Shown here piece after piece: positions 1-9,650 of a stretch of DNA of 64,000 bases. The stretch is from Boothiomyces macroporosus (taxonomy: Eukaryota > Chytridiomycota > Chytridiomycetes > Rhizophydiales > Terramycetaceae): assembly GCA_027604185.1 (NCBI GenBank), contig JADGKB010000018.1:62001-126000 (forward strand), written 5' to 3'. Every line of letters starts with the position of its first letter. Position 1 is the first letter of the stretch. Made by a program: the position numbers and the translations under genes. A model generated the notes under the pieces. The model was not told the DNA's origin. It saw only the letters and a list, made by a program, of their open reading frames with translations, and searched no databases.

Positions 1-1
1 G

Positions 2-769
2 CATGCAAACAGAATTATGGACACAGGATCACTTTACTTGTCAAAACTACTACCAAACTCTAAACTGACTTACTTGAATGTTGAAATGAATGGAATTGGT
101 CGTACTGGGTTACGTAATCTGTGTAAAGCGCTGCCAAGTTCCAAGATTACTGACTTGAAGGTCAATTTTAACGATTTCGACTCTTCTGCTTATCAATATC
201 TCCTACAAGTTTTACCACAAACAAGGTTAGAGATCTTGGATATTTATCGAATATTAAGCAAGGATTTGCAAATGATGTTTATCAATAACTGCGCGAAATC
301 AAATCTATCCAAGGCGACTGTGTATATCAAAGGAAGTCTACTCGAGCAGTTTGCTATATTATCCAACACAAGAAAGCTTGATGAATTTTGTTTCTTTTTA
401 GCAAACGACTATGACTGCAATTGTTTTGGAGATGAAGTCTTCAAATTCAAATCGATTAAGCTAAATTTTGGAAAGTATGTCACAATACCCGGAATAAAGA
501 GAGCACTTTCCAACAGTCACTTGTTTGGAATCACGCACTCGATAGGTTTAGCTAATATTAAGCTGGGATCTGCCGGATTAGAAGGAATTGTAGATTTCAT
601 TGGAAATATTGAACCTTTACAAATTGATTTATCTAATTGTGAATTGGATTGCGCTGCTATAGGAATACTGAAAACCCACTTATCCGACAAAACAAAGGAA
701 ATCCTGCTGCACGGGAACTATATTGGAGCAAAAAGCGCGGACATGGGAGCAATATTTTATTGCGATTGA
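2..769 (+). CDS. F-box/LRR protein, 3' part (copy 1, cut by window start)
   Basis: The open frame enters from the window edge and encodes the last 255 or so residues of the protein that is complete at 46994-48379. The visible part is a run of ribonuclease-inhibitor-like leucine-rich repeats (for example SKLTYLNVEMNGIGRTGLRN, SKITDLKVNFNDFDSSAYQ) without an F-box, which lies upstream. The stop TGA overlaps an AATAAA signal (TTGAATAAAG), so the 3' UTR is probably very short. It is partial only because the window is cut here. Confidence 0.85.
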   Translation, partial: HANRIMDTGSLYLSKLLPNSKLTYLNVEMNGIGRTGLRNLCKALPSSKITDLKVNFNDFDSSAYQYLLQVLPQTRLEILDIYRILSKDLQMMFINNCAKSNLSKATVYIKGSLLEQFAILSNTRKLDEFCFFLANDYDCNCFGDEVFKFKSIKLNFGKYVTIPGIKRALSNSHLFGITHSIGLANIKLGSAGLEGIVDFIGNIEPLQIDLSNCELDCAAIGILKTHLSDKTKEILLHGNYIGAKSADMGAIFYCD

Positions 770-991
770 ATAAAGCAAAGCAAATATTTACTCATTTCCA
801 CCAAATCTATATGCTTGCCGTTTGAATATATTTGTACCATGTAATCCGCTTTTGGCTATTGTCCTTTGGTTTCAAACTAGTATAAACAAATTGACCAATC
901 ACAAATTATATTATCAATCCACGATATATCCATGAGGAAAGTAATTTTAAATCCACCTTTTATTAATTACATCTCCATGATAGAGAACCTC

Positions 992-999
992 TATAAATA
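992..999 (+). promoter_or_regulatory. TATA box of lipoxygenase gene
   Basis: TATAAATA starts 34 bp before the lipoxygenase ATG at 1026. An out-of-frame ATG at 1015 lies between them; a start site 25-30 bp after the TATA box would fall beyond it. This supports both the 1026 start and a leader of only a few bases. The same site is at 48602 in copy 2. Confidence 0.65.
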
Positions 1000-1025
1000 C
1001 ACGTAAAATAATAACATGTCATACC

Positions 1026-2798
1026 ATGCATCTATCTGCCAAACTAGTCACTTTACTAGCTGTTCCTACTGCTTTTGCAGGATTATTCAACCTGATTCCG
1101 CCTGTGCAAGACTACTTGTGTCTTCCAAAGAATAGCCCAAACATTACTGCTCGTAACCAACAATTAGCCATCCAACAACAAAACTTTATTGACGGCCCAG
1201 GATTTTTTACTATTGCTAACCAACCAGGATACTTTCCAATGCCAAATGGTCCACAATTCACTCCAACCTGGTACCAATTGATGCTTTCTGAAATTGGTGA
1301 AATTGCTTATAGATCAAATGCATCTGCTTTCCAAGCTGAACAACTTATTCCGTATGACTTGGTGGCTGCTGGTATTCCAATCAATTCTCTAACTGATTTG
1401 ACAAACATGGTAGACTTTGAACTGACAATAGTACTACAACTTTACTTCAGCTATCCGTTTTCCTTATTCAATCATCAACTGGGAAGCCGATTCGTCATTT
1501 GGCCAAGACAGGTTATCATGGGGTGGATACTCTTTGAAAGCTGAAACTGCCAATGTGTTGAATGTCCCAGACACTATCACCGTACAACTCACTGGCTTAA
1601 CTTTTGCCCAGTTATTGTCCCAAAATAGAATCTACAAGGTTGATTATTCCAACATTGGTAGCCATATCTAACTTTAGGCAGCTATTCCAAATCAAACGTT
1701 GGTCAAGCAAATCCACTGGGACAATCCATTCCAGGTACTTATTTGAATTTGTACATTGATGCATCCGGAAATCCTTACCCTCTTGCTATTAAAGTAGTTG
1801 ACACTGGTTTGGTTTACACTCCTTTGGATGCTCCTGAAGATTGGATGTTTGCCAAGCTGGCTTTCTCCACTAGTGAAGGATTCTTTTTACCAATGGAACA
1901 CTTCCTGATTAACCACATGAGCCTTATCGCTGCCAGAGTAGAACTGATGCGCCATGTCTCTGTACAACATCCAGTATACGCTTTGCTTAGCCACCACTTT
2001 ACTGATTCCTATGGTAACATCATCTTTGGTGTACAAGCCTTGTTGCAAAATGGAACTGCTTTTGATACCATCTATGGTTGCGGTGGTTTGGGTGCTTCTA
2101 GATATATTGGTGATCGCACTTTGACCTACAACTTTACTGCCCAAAAGATCAATAACTGGTTCGCTGCTGCTGGAACTACAAATGTCCCAAATTACAAGTA
2201 CATGACTGATTTGCTTGCTATTCGCGCAGCTGTTGGCTCGTTTGTCCAAAACTATTTGAGCATCTACTACAGAAGCGATGCTGATGTTCAAAACGACCCA
2301 GAAATCCAAGCTTGGGCTGCAAACACTGCTTCACCATCTGGTGGAAATATGGTTGGTTTCCCATCATCCTTCTCCACTTTGTTCTCCCTTTCTGATACTA
2401 TTGCTGATCTAATTGTTTTCTTGACCGCTCAACACAATGTAATGAATGGTGAAGCTTCTTGGGATGGACAAGTTTTCCCAGCAAAACCTCATGCTATGTA
2501 CGGCCCTTTACCAACTGCTAAAGGCATTCCATCATCTAGAGCCTACCTAGCCCCTGTATCGCAATTGATTGCTGCTGAATTGGCATTACACTCTGCATTC
2601 TTGATTCCAACTCCCCAATCTGCTAAATTAGGTTTCTCCTACGGATCGACCCTTGGTCCATATAGCACCATCCCAATCACTATCTTCCAAATAGAATTAG
2701 ATATAATTTCAGATATCATTAACTTGAGAGAAGCTAAGAATGCTCGTAAATTCCTCAACTTGGATCCTGCTCAAATTCCATTCCAAGTTTGGATTTAA
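1026..2798 (+). CDS. Secreted lipoxygenase (576 aa, 2 introns)
   Basis: Three exons (1026-1409, 1432-1657, 1678-2798) joined across a 22-nt and a 20-nt intron give 576 residues. Residues 1-18 look like a signal peptide (MHLSAKLVTLLAVPTAFA). The lipoxygenase fold is shown by W-x-x-D-x-x-F-x-x-D-R-L around the second exon, the helix EHFLINHM (H278, H283) followed by RHVSVQHPVYALLSHHF, then AQHNVMN (H456, N460) and a C-terminal isoleucine (I576). Together these make the metal-ligand set His-His-His-Asn-Ile of the family. The 5-residue H-H spacing resembles iron lipoxygenases of plants and animals; I recall 4 in fungal manganese enzymes. It should dioxygenate polyunsaturated fatty acids outside the cell or in the secretory path. 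Without the introns the gene looks broken into two reading frames; with them it is intact. Confidence 0.88.
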
Positions 2799-2884
2799 AT
2801 CTGAATAAAGTTTGTCCTTTCCCACGATTTTGAATAATCATCTTTCCAGGCTTTCTATTTATTGTACCCGATTCTGTTTCGCTT

Positions 2885-4300
2885 TCAAAGTAATAGATGG
2901 AAATTGAATTCTATAGATGCAATTCTGAATTTTGCAATACAAACTTCACTGAATTTGTTGTCACTAACTTGAAGGTATTTCAACTTGCCAGTGGAAATAA
3001 TATGGAAAAAGTAAGGAAAACTGTCATCATCCAATGTGCCGTCAATTATCGATAAGCTGCTTATTGCCGTATCCCCAAAATATCTCGATATTTCTTTGAC
3101 GCCAGTATTTCCAATTTTTCCTGGTAGAATAATTGTGGTTAGAGAGCTATTTTTCTGAAGTGCTTGGAAGAGCATACCAACTGATTTGGCAGTCATGTGG
3201 GTGTAAGATAGAAAAATAATTTCTGTAAAGTAAAGATTATGGATATTTTCAGCAATTTTGCTGCAGAGGCTGTCCCCATCATTACTCCTAAAGCAAATGG
3301 CGGTTAATTTAGAGTTTGCCGATGCTTCAAGGAGCGACGGTATCATAATTGGTGTGATATTGAGATCCAAGTAAGTAAGCTGAGATGATGCCAGATTGTC
3401 AATCAGCTTTTTTTGAGTAGCGATAGTAATACTTCGGTCTTCACTCCATCTGTTTAATTTACAATTTGGCAACATTTGAAACACCAACTGGATATCATCT
3501 GCGTTGTATTCATTACCCAACATCGCAAGCTCAGTCAATTTAGTTTTGGGCAGTGAATTAATTAATGCTTCGAATCCCAGTCTTCCAATTTGATTTTCCA
3601 TCAATTCCAACACCTCCAACTTGGACTCTATGATTGCGGATGCAATAGCTACCGCACCATCGTCCATAATCTTGTTGAAATTCATCTTCAACTTGACTAG
3701 GTTTTTTATCCCTTTTGCTATTAGACTGACATCACTAGACGTCAGATCTAGGTTTATTAGCCATAGAGATGTAATATGGGTGAACTGTAACCTGTTTGCC
3801 AAAATAGTGCCGATGTTGCTGCACTCGCATTCAATCAGTTTCAGTTTCTCCAATTTGTTTGTATTTGCGAGAAGACTGTCCAAATATCCCTGCAGGCTGA
3901 GATCATGCAGCATTAAATAAACAGGACGATGGAGATTGGAAATTGCTGCCAGATATGGTTCAAAGCTGTCCTTGATTTTTATATCTACAATTCGCGACTT
4001 TGGCAAATGCGACAACAGAACACGAGGTTGATATTCCAAAACTGCACGTTCAAACTCCCAATTAATCATTTGCAAATATTTGATAGCACTTTCCTCTTCC
4101 ATTCCATCTGGCACTGCCAAGAATAAATCTGGCCAAATCTGATTAATTCCGAGCTGAAAGTTCCTTGACAGAACCCAAAGGGGCTGAAATCGACGATGTA
4201 TCTCTCGGTTGCCATGTCCCAAATTAAACACATCTTTTGCGGTTAAATATTTACAAATTTTCCCCTCTAGCAGTTCAAATGGTAAAGTGCAGATTGACAT
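2885..4300 (-). CDS. F-box/LRR protein (471 aa)
   Basis: The ATG at 4300 is chosen because the open frame upstream has only non-ATG codons. The N-terminus CTLPFELLEGKICKYLTAKDV is a typical F-box opening (LP-x-E/D-L-L). About 150 residues later a leucine-rich, ribonuclease-inhibitor-like repeat region begins (repeats such as KLEVLELMENQIGRLGFEALINSLPKTKLTEL, written here only as a type). By family knowledge F-box/LRR proteins are substrate receptors of SCF ubiquitin ligases. It is a diverged paralogue of the protein at 46994-48379, with the same architecture and similar length. It has no intron. It is divergent from the 7TM gene at 4378, with only 77 bp between start codons, so they probably share a promoter. 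The substrate cannot be inferred. Confidence 0.8.
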   Translation of the reverse strand: MSICTLPFELLEGKICKYLTAKDVFNLGHGNREIHRRFQPLWVLSRNFQLGINQIWPDLFLAVPDGMEEESAIKYLQMINWEFERAVLEYQPRVLLSHLPKSRIVDIKIKDSFEPYLAAISNLHRPVYLMLHDLSLQGYLDSLLANTNKLEKLKLIECECSNIGTILANRLQFTHITSLWLINLDLTSSDVSLIAKGIKNLVKLKMNFNKIMDDGAVAIASAIIESKLEVLELMENQIGRLGFEALINSLPKTKLTELAMLGNEYNADDIQLVFQMLPNCKLNRWSEDRSITIATQKKLIDNLASSQLTYLDLNITPIMIPSLLEASANSKLTAICFRSNDGDSLCSKIAENIHNLYFTEIIFLSYTHMTAKSVGMLFQALQKNSSLTTIILPGKIGNTGVKEISRYFGDTAISSLSIIDGTLDDDSFPYFFHIISTGKLKYLQVSDNKFSEVCIAKFRIASIEFNFHLLL

Positions 4301-4377
4301 GAAGAAATTTTCAAGTTGGATGGGGATAGTTGGAAATGACGTCGCCAACGAAAAAAGCTTTGATTTAATAGTCCTCG

Positions 4378-5862
4378 ATGGACATCTTCCAGTCTGGCTT
4401 CGTTACTGAAGAGTGTTCTAACGCGCCATTAACCATGTATTATTTGAACTCTACGAACGCGCAGTTGTACAATGTTTGGGCAGAGGAGATTACCGGTTTT
4501 GGTAATTGCGGTAACGATCCGCTTCCAGATGCAAAGGGATTTGGATGCTGCTCTTCATCGTTGGATCTCTCAGTGTCAGGAGGTTATCGATCGCTGTCGT
4601 TTAATCAAGTGGATAATTCTCAAGATTTGGCAAATTCAATTCCTAATTCAGCAAATAATAGAAACTATTGCCATATTGTCTCTGGCAATAGTACAAATAC
4701 AGGATTCTATGAAGGCTATTTCCTAGACACAAATAGTTGTCTAGACGGATTTATTCTTTGTACAACTTCCGAAATCAAGATATTCCCTCAAAGTCCGTGC
4801 AATGGATCCTATGAAACCTTTCCATTGACCTTTTTTGGTCAAAATGTATATTCCAACACCCTCGGCAACATCACGATTTCAATAGACACTGTCTTATCTG
4901 GGACTGTAGCGTTTACCTGGACCACCTACTATCCAGGATCGATGATGGTTCCAGTGAACAAGTGTCCTATGGAAATTTTACAGCTTATTACCATCATATT
5001 GGGGATCTTGGGATGGGTGTACGTGATTGCCATCCGACTGTATAAATTTTCAAAAGAACGGAAATTCATAAATGTATTTCTTCCTATAGGACAAGCGATA
5101 CTTCTTACAAAGACAATCATGTACACTTATGAAATTTACTCTATTATTGATAACCCACAAGCAGTTATCAATTTAGAAATTGCAAATACTCTATTGTTTC
5201 TGGGACATTTGATACTGAGTTTGACAACTGCAAATATAGTTAATGAGATGCTTTTTCTAGGAAAAATTGGTAGAATCGTCATGTACGTTGCAGTTACAAT
5301 CGTTCACTTTTCCCTTGCTGGATTCCAGTACTTGTTTGCGATTGTTTACCTTTTCAATGTTGATCCTACCTTCTTGTTTGGGTTGATAAAGTGGGAATCT
5401 ACTGAAATTTGGCTGATATTTTTTGAAATGATATTCGACTGTATTCCACCAGGGCTACTACTTTACAAAGTATTCATATTCTCTCAAAACAAAACCTTTG
5501 TGAAAGGCGGACAACAGAAATTTGACAGCTTTCAAAAAAAACTCAAAATTCTTTTTTCAGTCCAGTTCCTAGTTGTTGCGCTATACTTGATTATCCAATT
5601 TACATCAAGCTATACACGCATATATAGAACAGATAGAAATGCGTGGGCAACATTTGGCTTGGTCCAATTTCTAATCACCGTCCATTCGTGGGTGATTTTC
5701 AATTATTTTGAAGAGCTAAAAATGATTACTAAAGAAGTTTTCATGAACAAATCATCCTATGTTCCAAAAGCGATTTTAGATGAAAATAGGACTGCCGTCA
5801 GTAAAGGCAAATCCCATAGCAAGTTATTGGGAGAATCGCAAAGGGAATTAAAAAGTAAATAA
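4378..5862 (+). CDS. Orphan seven-transmembrane protein A (494 aa)
   Basis: Intronless. A Cys-rich, Asn-glycosylation-rich N-terminal domain of about 190 residues has no classical signal peptide. Seven hydrophobic helices follow at about 200-222, 231-255, 263-288, 296-325, 341-366, 386-408 and 419-444, then a charged tail. Features shared with its paralogues at 7777 and 9985 are a Cys-Cys pair before SSxDLS, NYCHI, the pre-TM1 segment VPxNKCPMEIxQ, FDCIPPGxLLYKV in TM5, YRTDRNAW before TM7 and FEELKxITxEV after it. The topology suggests an N-outside receptor, but I cannot place it in a known GPCR class. The stop codon overlaps AATAAA and lies 10 bp from the stop of the convergent oxidoreductase gene. 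Confidence 0.82.
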   Translation: MDIFQSGFVTEECSNAPLTMYYLNSTNAQLYNVWAEEITGFGNCGNDPLPDAKGFGCCSSSLDLSVSGGYRSLSFNQVDNSQDLANSIPNSANNRNYCHIVSGNSTNTGFYEGYFLDTNSCLDGFILCTTSEIKIFPQSPCNGSYETFPLTFFGQNVYSNTLGNITISIDTVLSGTVAFTWTTYYPGSMMVPVNKCPMEILQLITIILGILGWVYVIAIRLYKFSKERKFINVFLPIGQAILLTKTIMYTYEIYSIIDNPQAVINLEIANTLLFLGHLILSLTTANIVNEMLFLGKIGRIVMYVAVTIVHFSLAGFQYLFAIVYLFNVDPTFLFGLIKWESTEIWLIFFEMIFDCIPPGLLLYKVFIFSQNKTFVKGGQQKFDSFQKKLKILFSVQFLVVALYLIIQFTSSYTRIYRTDRNAWATFGLVQFLITVHSWVIFNYFEELKMITKEVFMNKSSYVPKAILDENRTAVSKGKSHSKLLGESQRELKSK

Positions 5863-5872
5863 AGCAGATTTA

Positions 5873-6954
5873 TTACGCTTGCTTTTTCCAAGATGAGGCG
5901 CTTTCTTTTGTAGGGACAAGAATAATTTTCCCAGTGTTTTTACGGTCTTCCATGTATTGGTGAGCGGCACCAACATCTTCAAAGGCAAATACAGAGTCTA
6001 CGACTGGTCTAACCCAACCGCTTTCAACTCCATCCAGTATACCTTGAATTGCACCACGATATTCTTCAAGCATATCAAACATGTGTCCCAGATTCACACC
6101 AAATACACCTTTGTTATCATCCATCAGTTTTAGAGGGGACCATTTGGGCATGTTGAACAAGAAATTGAGGAATGCAAATGCCTTGCTAATGATGTTCATC
6201 TCACCCAAGTCACTTAATGATGAGGCTCCAAACATTCCTAACCTTCCAGTCTTTTTCAAAAGAGAGTAGTTTACATTCCATTCCTTTCCACCGATAGGGT
6301 CGATAATCAAATCTACACCTTTGCCTTCAGTGATAGCCAGCACTCTATTTCTGACATTTTCAGTTCGGTAGTCAATAGCATGATGCAATCCGTGTGATTT
6401 TAAAAAGTCGTGCTTTCTTCCAGACGCAGTTCCGATTGTTTTTGCGCCTAAATGAAGGGCAATATCAATTGCGGCCAATCCAACACTACCGCCAGCATTT
6501 TGAATGAGTACAGTTTGATCTTTGCGCAAGCCTCCCATTTCGTAAATCAATACCCAAGCTGTGGTGTATACAACCAAAATACTAGCAGCATCAATAAATG
6601 AGAGCGAATCTGGAATAACAAACGTGTAAGATTTAGGTGTGACTGCGTATTCTTGTTGGCTGTTGAATCTTGTAAACGCAACTACTCGCTTGTTCAATAG
6701 TTCAGTTGCATCAGGGCCTTGTATTAATAGATATTACCTGTCTTGTCTACCACACCTGCTACTTCATATCCCATCGTGGTTGGGAAAGATGGAGCATCAG
6801 GATATAATCCTTTTCTCGCCATAATATCTGCAAAGTTCAGCCCGGCAGCTTCAACCTTGATTCTGATTTCACTTCCAGATGGTTCTGGTATTGGCTTATC
6901 CGCATTCTGCAAGATTGAAGGGGGGCCAGCTTTTGGGATTACAATGCTTTTCAT
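5873..6954 (-). CDS. Zinc-free quinone oxidoreductase / VAT-1-like MDR protein (353 aa)
   Basis: Two exons flank a 20-nt intron at 6718-6737 (GT..AG with ATTAAT), giving KTG|PDATELLNKRVVAF. The start MKSIVIPKAG at 6954 is the first ATG that fits the family N-terminus. The GroES-like half (AAGLNFADIMARKGLYP) is followed by the NADPH-binding Rossmann half (NAGGSVGLAAIDIALHLGAK) and the conserved GxxHAIDY segment. No zinc-ligand cysteines are visible, as expected for the quinone oxidoreductase branch of medium-chain dehydrogenases, closest in layout to VAT-1. It probably reduces quinones or enones with NADPH in the cytosol. The copy at 53483-54564 differs by two silent bases (6698 and 6844). Confidence 0.85.
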
Positions 6955-7154
6955 TGATTTAAAAATAATTTTTCCCAGCTTAAATACTGGCCGAAAAAAG
7001 GGCCACAAGTGTGCAAGAAATGCCGCAGACTTTCGCACACATTAAGTTGCCTCCGCCCGTCGGGTTTGGTGAAACAAAGTCCAGCTGCACTAAATAGAAA
7101 TGTGTCGCAATATCAAGTGTATGAATTGCATGTAGTTTATTACTGTTTATATAT

Positions 7155-7697
7155 TCAGTCACAATCGATTTGATGGCCTATCAGGACTGGTTTGTAGTTG
7201 AAATACAATGCAAAGAGCGCTTTGCTCAGGGCAGTATCATCAATGGCAGCATCAAGGTTGTTCCACAGATGAATTGTCTTTGTCGAAAAATCAACAGCGA
7301 CCTTGGGGTATAGCTGCTCCAATCTGTTTTTAACTCGATTGGCGCACCCTTCGCACTTTATCCCATCGAGCTTGTAATCATATTTATTGAAACATTTACC
7401 AGGTTGATTGTGTTTGAAGTTATTGTAGAATGAAACAATGTCTTGCGAAAGCATGATCAGAATAGTTAAAAGAAGCTGTGTGTATTTCCTATTTTTTAGC
7501 TGCATGAACAGGAACGGAAGAACGAGTAGTGAGAATTCCAGTCGGTAGGGAGTTAGTACCGCAAATCCGGCACAGCTGAGTGAAAAGTAGTTGAATATCA
7601 GTTGAATTATGCAACACGAACTGCTTAAAATCGCCAGCCCAAATGCCACGAAATCTTTCATTAAAAAAGGAATCAAAATTGGTTGGATAACGTTCAT
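7155..7697 (-). CDS. MerT-like membrane protein fused to an HMA metal-binding domain (180 aa)
   Basis: The N-terminal half has about three hydrophobic segments with the motif AILSSSCCIIQLIF and, after the second, LTPYRLEF. Both match the mercuric transporter MerT (vicinal Cys pair in TM1, then L-x-P-Y-R-x-x-F). The C-terminal half is a heavy-metal-associated domain with GIKCEGCANRVKN (CxxC) and the beta-alpha-beta pattern of MerP/ATX1. MerT-MerP fusions are known in bacteria, where they import Hg(II) for reduction; a role in metal ion uptake or trafficking is inferred. No mercuric reductase is visible nearby. Divergent from the 7TM gene at 7777. Five of the 14 inter-copy differences fall in this 543-bp gene and four change the protein (Y/D at 7205, R/S at 7323, S/N at 7576, I/M at 7608). 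Confidence 0.7.
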   Translation of the reverse strand: MNVIQPILIPFLMKDFVAFGLAILSSSCCIIQLIFNYFSLSCAGFAVLTPYRLEFSLLVLPFLFMQLKNRKYTQLLLTILIMLSQDIVSFYNNFKHNQPGKCFNKYDYKLDGIKCEGCANRVKNRLEQLYPKVAVDFSTKTIHLWNNLDAAIDDTALSKALFALYFNYKPVLIGHQIDCD

Positions 7698-7776
7698 AAA
7701 AATCAGTATGGTGTGACGTCATACTGAACGGAACAATAGATTAAGACGTGAGCGTTATTTTGCTTTTCTGTTTAGT

Positions 7777-9231
7777 ATGCTCGTATTTCAGTCAGTATTT
7801 AATAGCGAACAATGTTCAGATATTCCAATATCCATGTACACCCTTGACAGTCGACAGTCGCGTTTGTTCAAACTTGCCAGCATATATAATCCGCCGTTTC
7901 CTAGGTGTGGGTTGGAAACCTATTCAGATCCAAATGGAGTGGGGTGTTGTTACTCGTCTTTTGATTTGACACTTTCGATGGGATATCCATCATTCTCCTT
8001 TGCCAAGATTCTCGACCCGACAACCTACTCTAATCTAATGCCAAAATCTTCTATCAATCAGAATTACTGCCATATTATATATGGCAACAGCACAATTTAT
8101 GAAGGCTACTACCTTAACTCTGGAAATTGTCTTGATAATCGTATTACTTGCACCAATGGAATTTTGAATATTTATAATGCTTCATCAGGTTGCAATGGGG
8201 CTTACGAATCATTTGCAATTACTCCAATTGCAAACAATGTGGTTTCAAATTACTTTGGCAATCTGACGATTTCTTTTGACTCTATACAGTCAGCATCTCA
8301 GACTTATCAATGGACTACTTTTTTCCCACTAGCACTAATGGTTCCAGAAAATAAATGCCCCATGGAGATAATACAAACCGCTGGTTTGGCGATAGCTTTT
8401 CTTGGTCTTATTTACGTGATTGCAATCCGATTACTCAGGTTTTACAAAGATAGAAGGTTCAGCAATGTTATACTACCGATTGCGCAAATGATGCTTCTAG
8501 TTCGAATTATCCTCTATGTGTATACAACTTATGCCGATTATATTCCTGACAGCTCCATCTTGGCCATTACGATCGTCCTGTCCTTTTTCTTTTTGGGCCA
8601 CCTGGTACTTGGATTGACATCCGCCAATATTATCTCCAAAATTTTGTTTGGAAACAAGTGGCAAACATTTTCATTGTACCTTTTGGTAGTAATTGTTCAC
8701 TTTGGGCTCATGGGATTTCTATATGTTGAAACTGTGTATGAAGCTGAACATTTGAATACGTCCTTCTTTGCGAAAAACAGTGTTGCAATCAACTCATTGC
8801 AGACATACTACATATTTGCAGAAATGATGTTTGACTGTATTCCTCCTGGTGTTCTACTGTATAAAGTTTTGAAACTCACCAGATCAAAAAAGATGACTAC
8901 AGTAGCGAAAAGTAAATATGGCTATTTTAAAAAGAAGCTGCTCATCCTGTTTGGAGTGCAATCCTTGGTAGTTATAGCCCTTTTGATTTTCCAACTTGCG
9001 AAAACATATACTAATTGGTATCGAACAGATCGAAATGCCTGGTGCGTATTCGGTATATCTAACTTCCTGATTGTAATTCACGCTTTGGTTATTTTCCACT
9101 ATTTTGAAGAATTAAAGATTATTACCCAGGAAGTGTTTGTGAAGAAGGCTTCTTTCACACCAAAGTACAACGACCACGCTACATTAGCACATCCAATTAA
9201 GTTGAATGGTAGCAAAGAGTTGCTCGAATAA
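7777..9231 (+). CDS. Orphan seven-transmembrane protein B (484 aa)
   Basis: Second member of the tandem 7TM family, with the same architecture as the protein at 4378. It has a Cys-rich N-terminal domain (GVGCCYSSFDLT, NQNYCHI, NCLD), the linker MVPENKCPMEIIQ, seven helices from about residue 198 to 440, the FDCIPPGVLLYKV and YRTDRNAW motifs, and the FEELKIITQEV tail. It has no intron. It differs from the copy at 55387 by seven bases, of which only 8759 changes the protein (Thr to Met). The first ATG in frame is used; a second methionine is not near. Function unknown; a surface receptor is an inference from topology alone. Confidence 0.82.
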   Translation: MLVFQSVFNSEQCSDIPISMYTLDSRQSRLFKLASIYNPPFPRCGLETYSDPNGVGCCYSSFDLTLSMGYPSFSFAKILDPTTYSNLMPKSSINQNYCHIIYGNSTIYEGYYLNSGNCLDNRITCTNGILNIYNASSGCNGAYESFAITPIANNVVSNYFGNLTISFDSIQSASQTYQWTTFFPLALMVPENKCPMEIIQTAGLAIAFLGLIYVIAIRLLRFYKDRRFSNVILPIAQMMLLVRIILYVYTTYADYIPDSSILAITIVLSFFFLGHLVLGLTSANIISKILFGNKWQTFSLYLLVVIVHFGLMGFLYVETVYEAEHLNTSFFAKNSVAINSLQTYYIFAEMMFDCIPPGVLLYKVLKLTRSKKMTTVAKSKYGYFKKKLLILFGVQSLVVIALLIFQLAKTYTNWYRTDRNAWCVFGISNFLIVIHALVIFHYFEELKIITQEVFVKKASFTPKYNDHATLAHPIKLNGSKELLE

Positions 9232-9284
9232 ACCTTTTCATTACCCTCTGCTGCGAACAATGACTTTTTACTAAGCTCCAACGA

Positions 9285-9650
9285 GGGCATTTCAAACCAG
9301 GAAGATTGCCCAAGTCTTCCAAGCGCCGTATACTATCTGGAACTAAATCAATTCGTTGTGCTTGATCTGGTTACCGATTGCAATCCCCAATTAATTGATG
9401 TGGATGACCCATAGCCAAATAGTTTCGCTTGCCGCACATCATCTTTAGATCTGTCACCCACTCCTAGTTTTCCATTAATTTTAGTTAACATGGTTAAAGG
9501 CATATTCCATTTTGTAGAAGTAACACAAATTCTCGTTGTATGACTATGCTCTCATTATTTTCCACTAGTACAAAGAGTTGAAAACAGCTACTTTGAAAGT
9601 TACTATTATGAACCAAAAGCGCAAACCAAATAGGTTCAGGCCGAGGTAAT
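9285..9650 (+). pseudogene. Collapsed relic of a fourth 7TM family member
   Basis: Translation of about 9285-9480 gives an N-terminal domain fragment (QEDCPSLPSAVYYLELNQ, LVTD, an in-frame stop, then CRTSSLDLSP) that aligns with the protein at 9985 (EECGDPPSTVYYLPSNQ, LVTE, CCTSSLDLS). After about 60 unrelated bases, about 9545-9650 gives ALIIFH-stop-YKELKTAT, matching the family C-terminus (ALVIFHYFEELKSIT). The whole transmembrane region is missing. This is an internally deleted, stop-containing pseudogene lying between family members B and C. Confidence 0.75.

Noticed and set aside
1015..1025. Upstream ATG at 1015 as lipoxygenase start
   Set aside because: It is out of frame, and a start site 25-30 bp after the TATA box would lie downstream of it.
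1026..2798. Lipoxygenase as a frameshifted pseudogene
   Set aside because: Both frame changes are cured by removing GT..AG segments of 22 and 20 nt that match the intron pattern of the other genes here.
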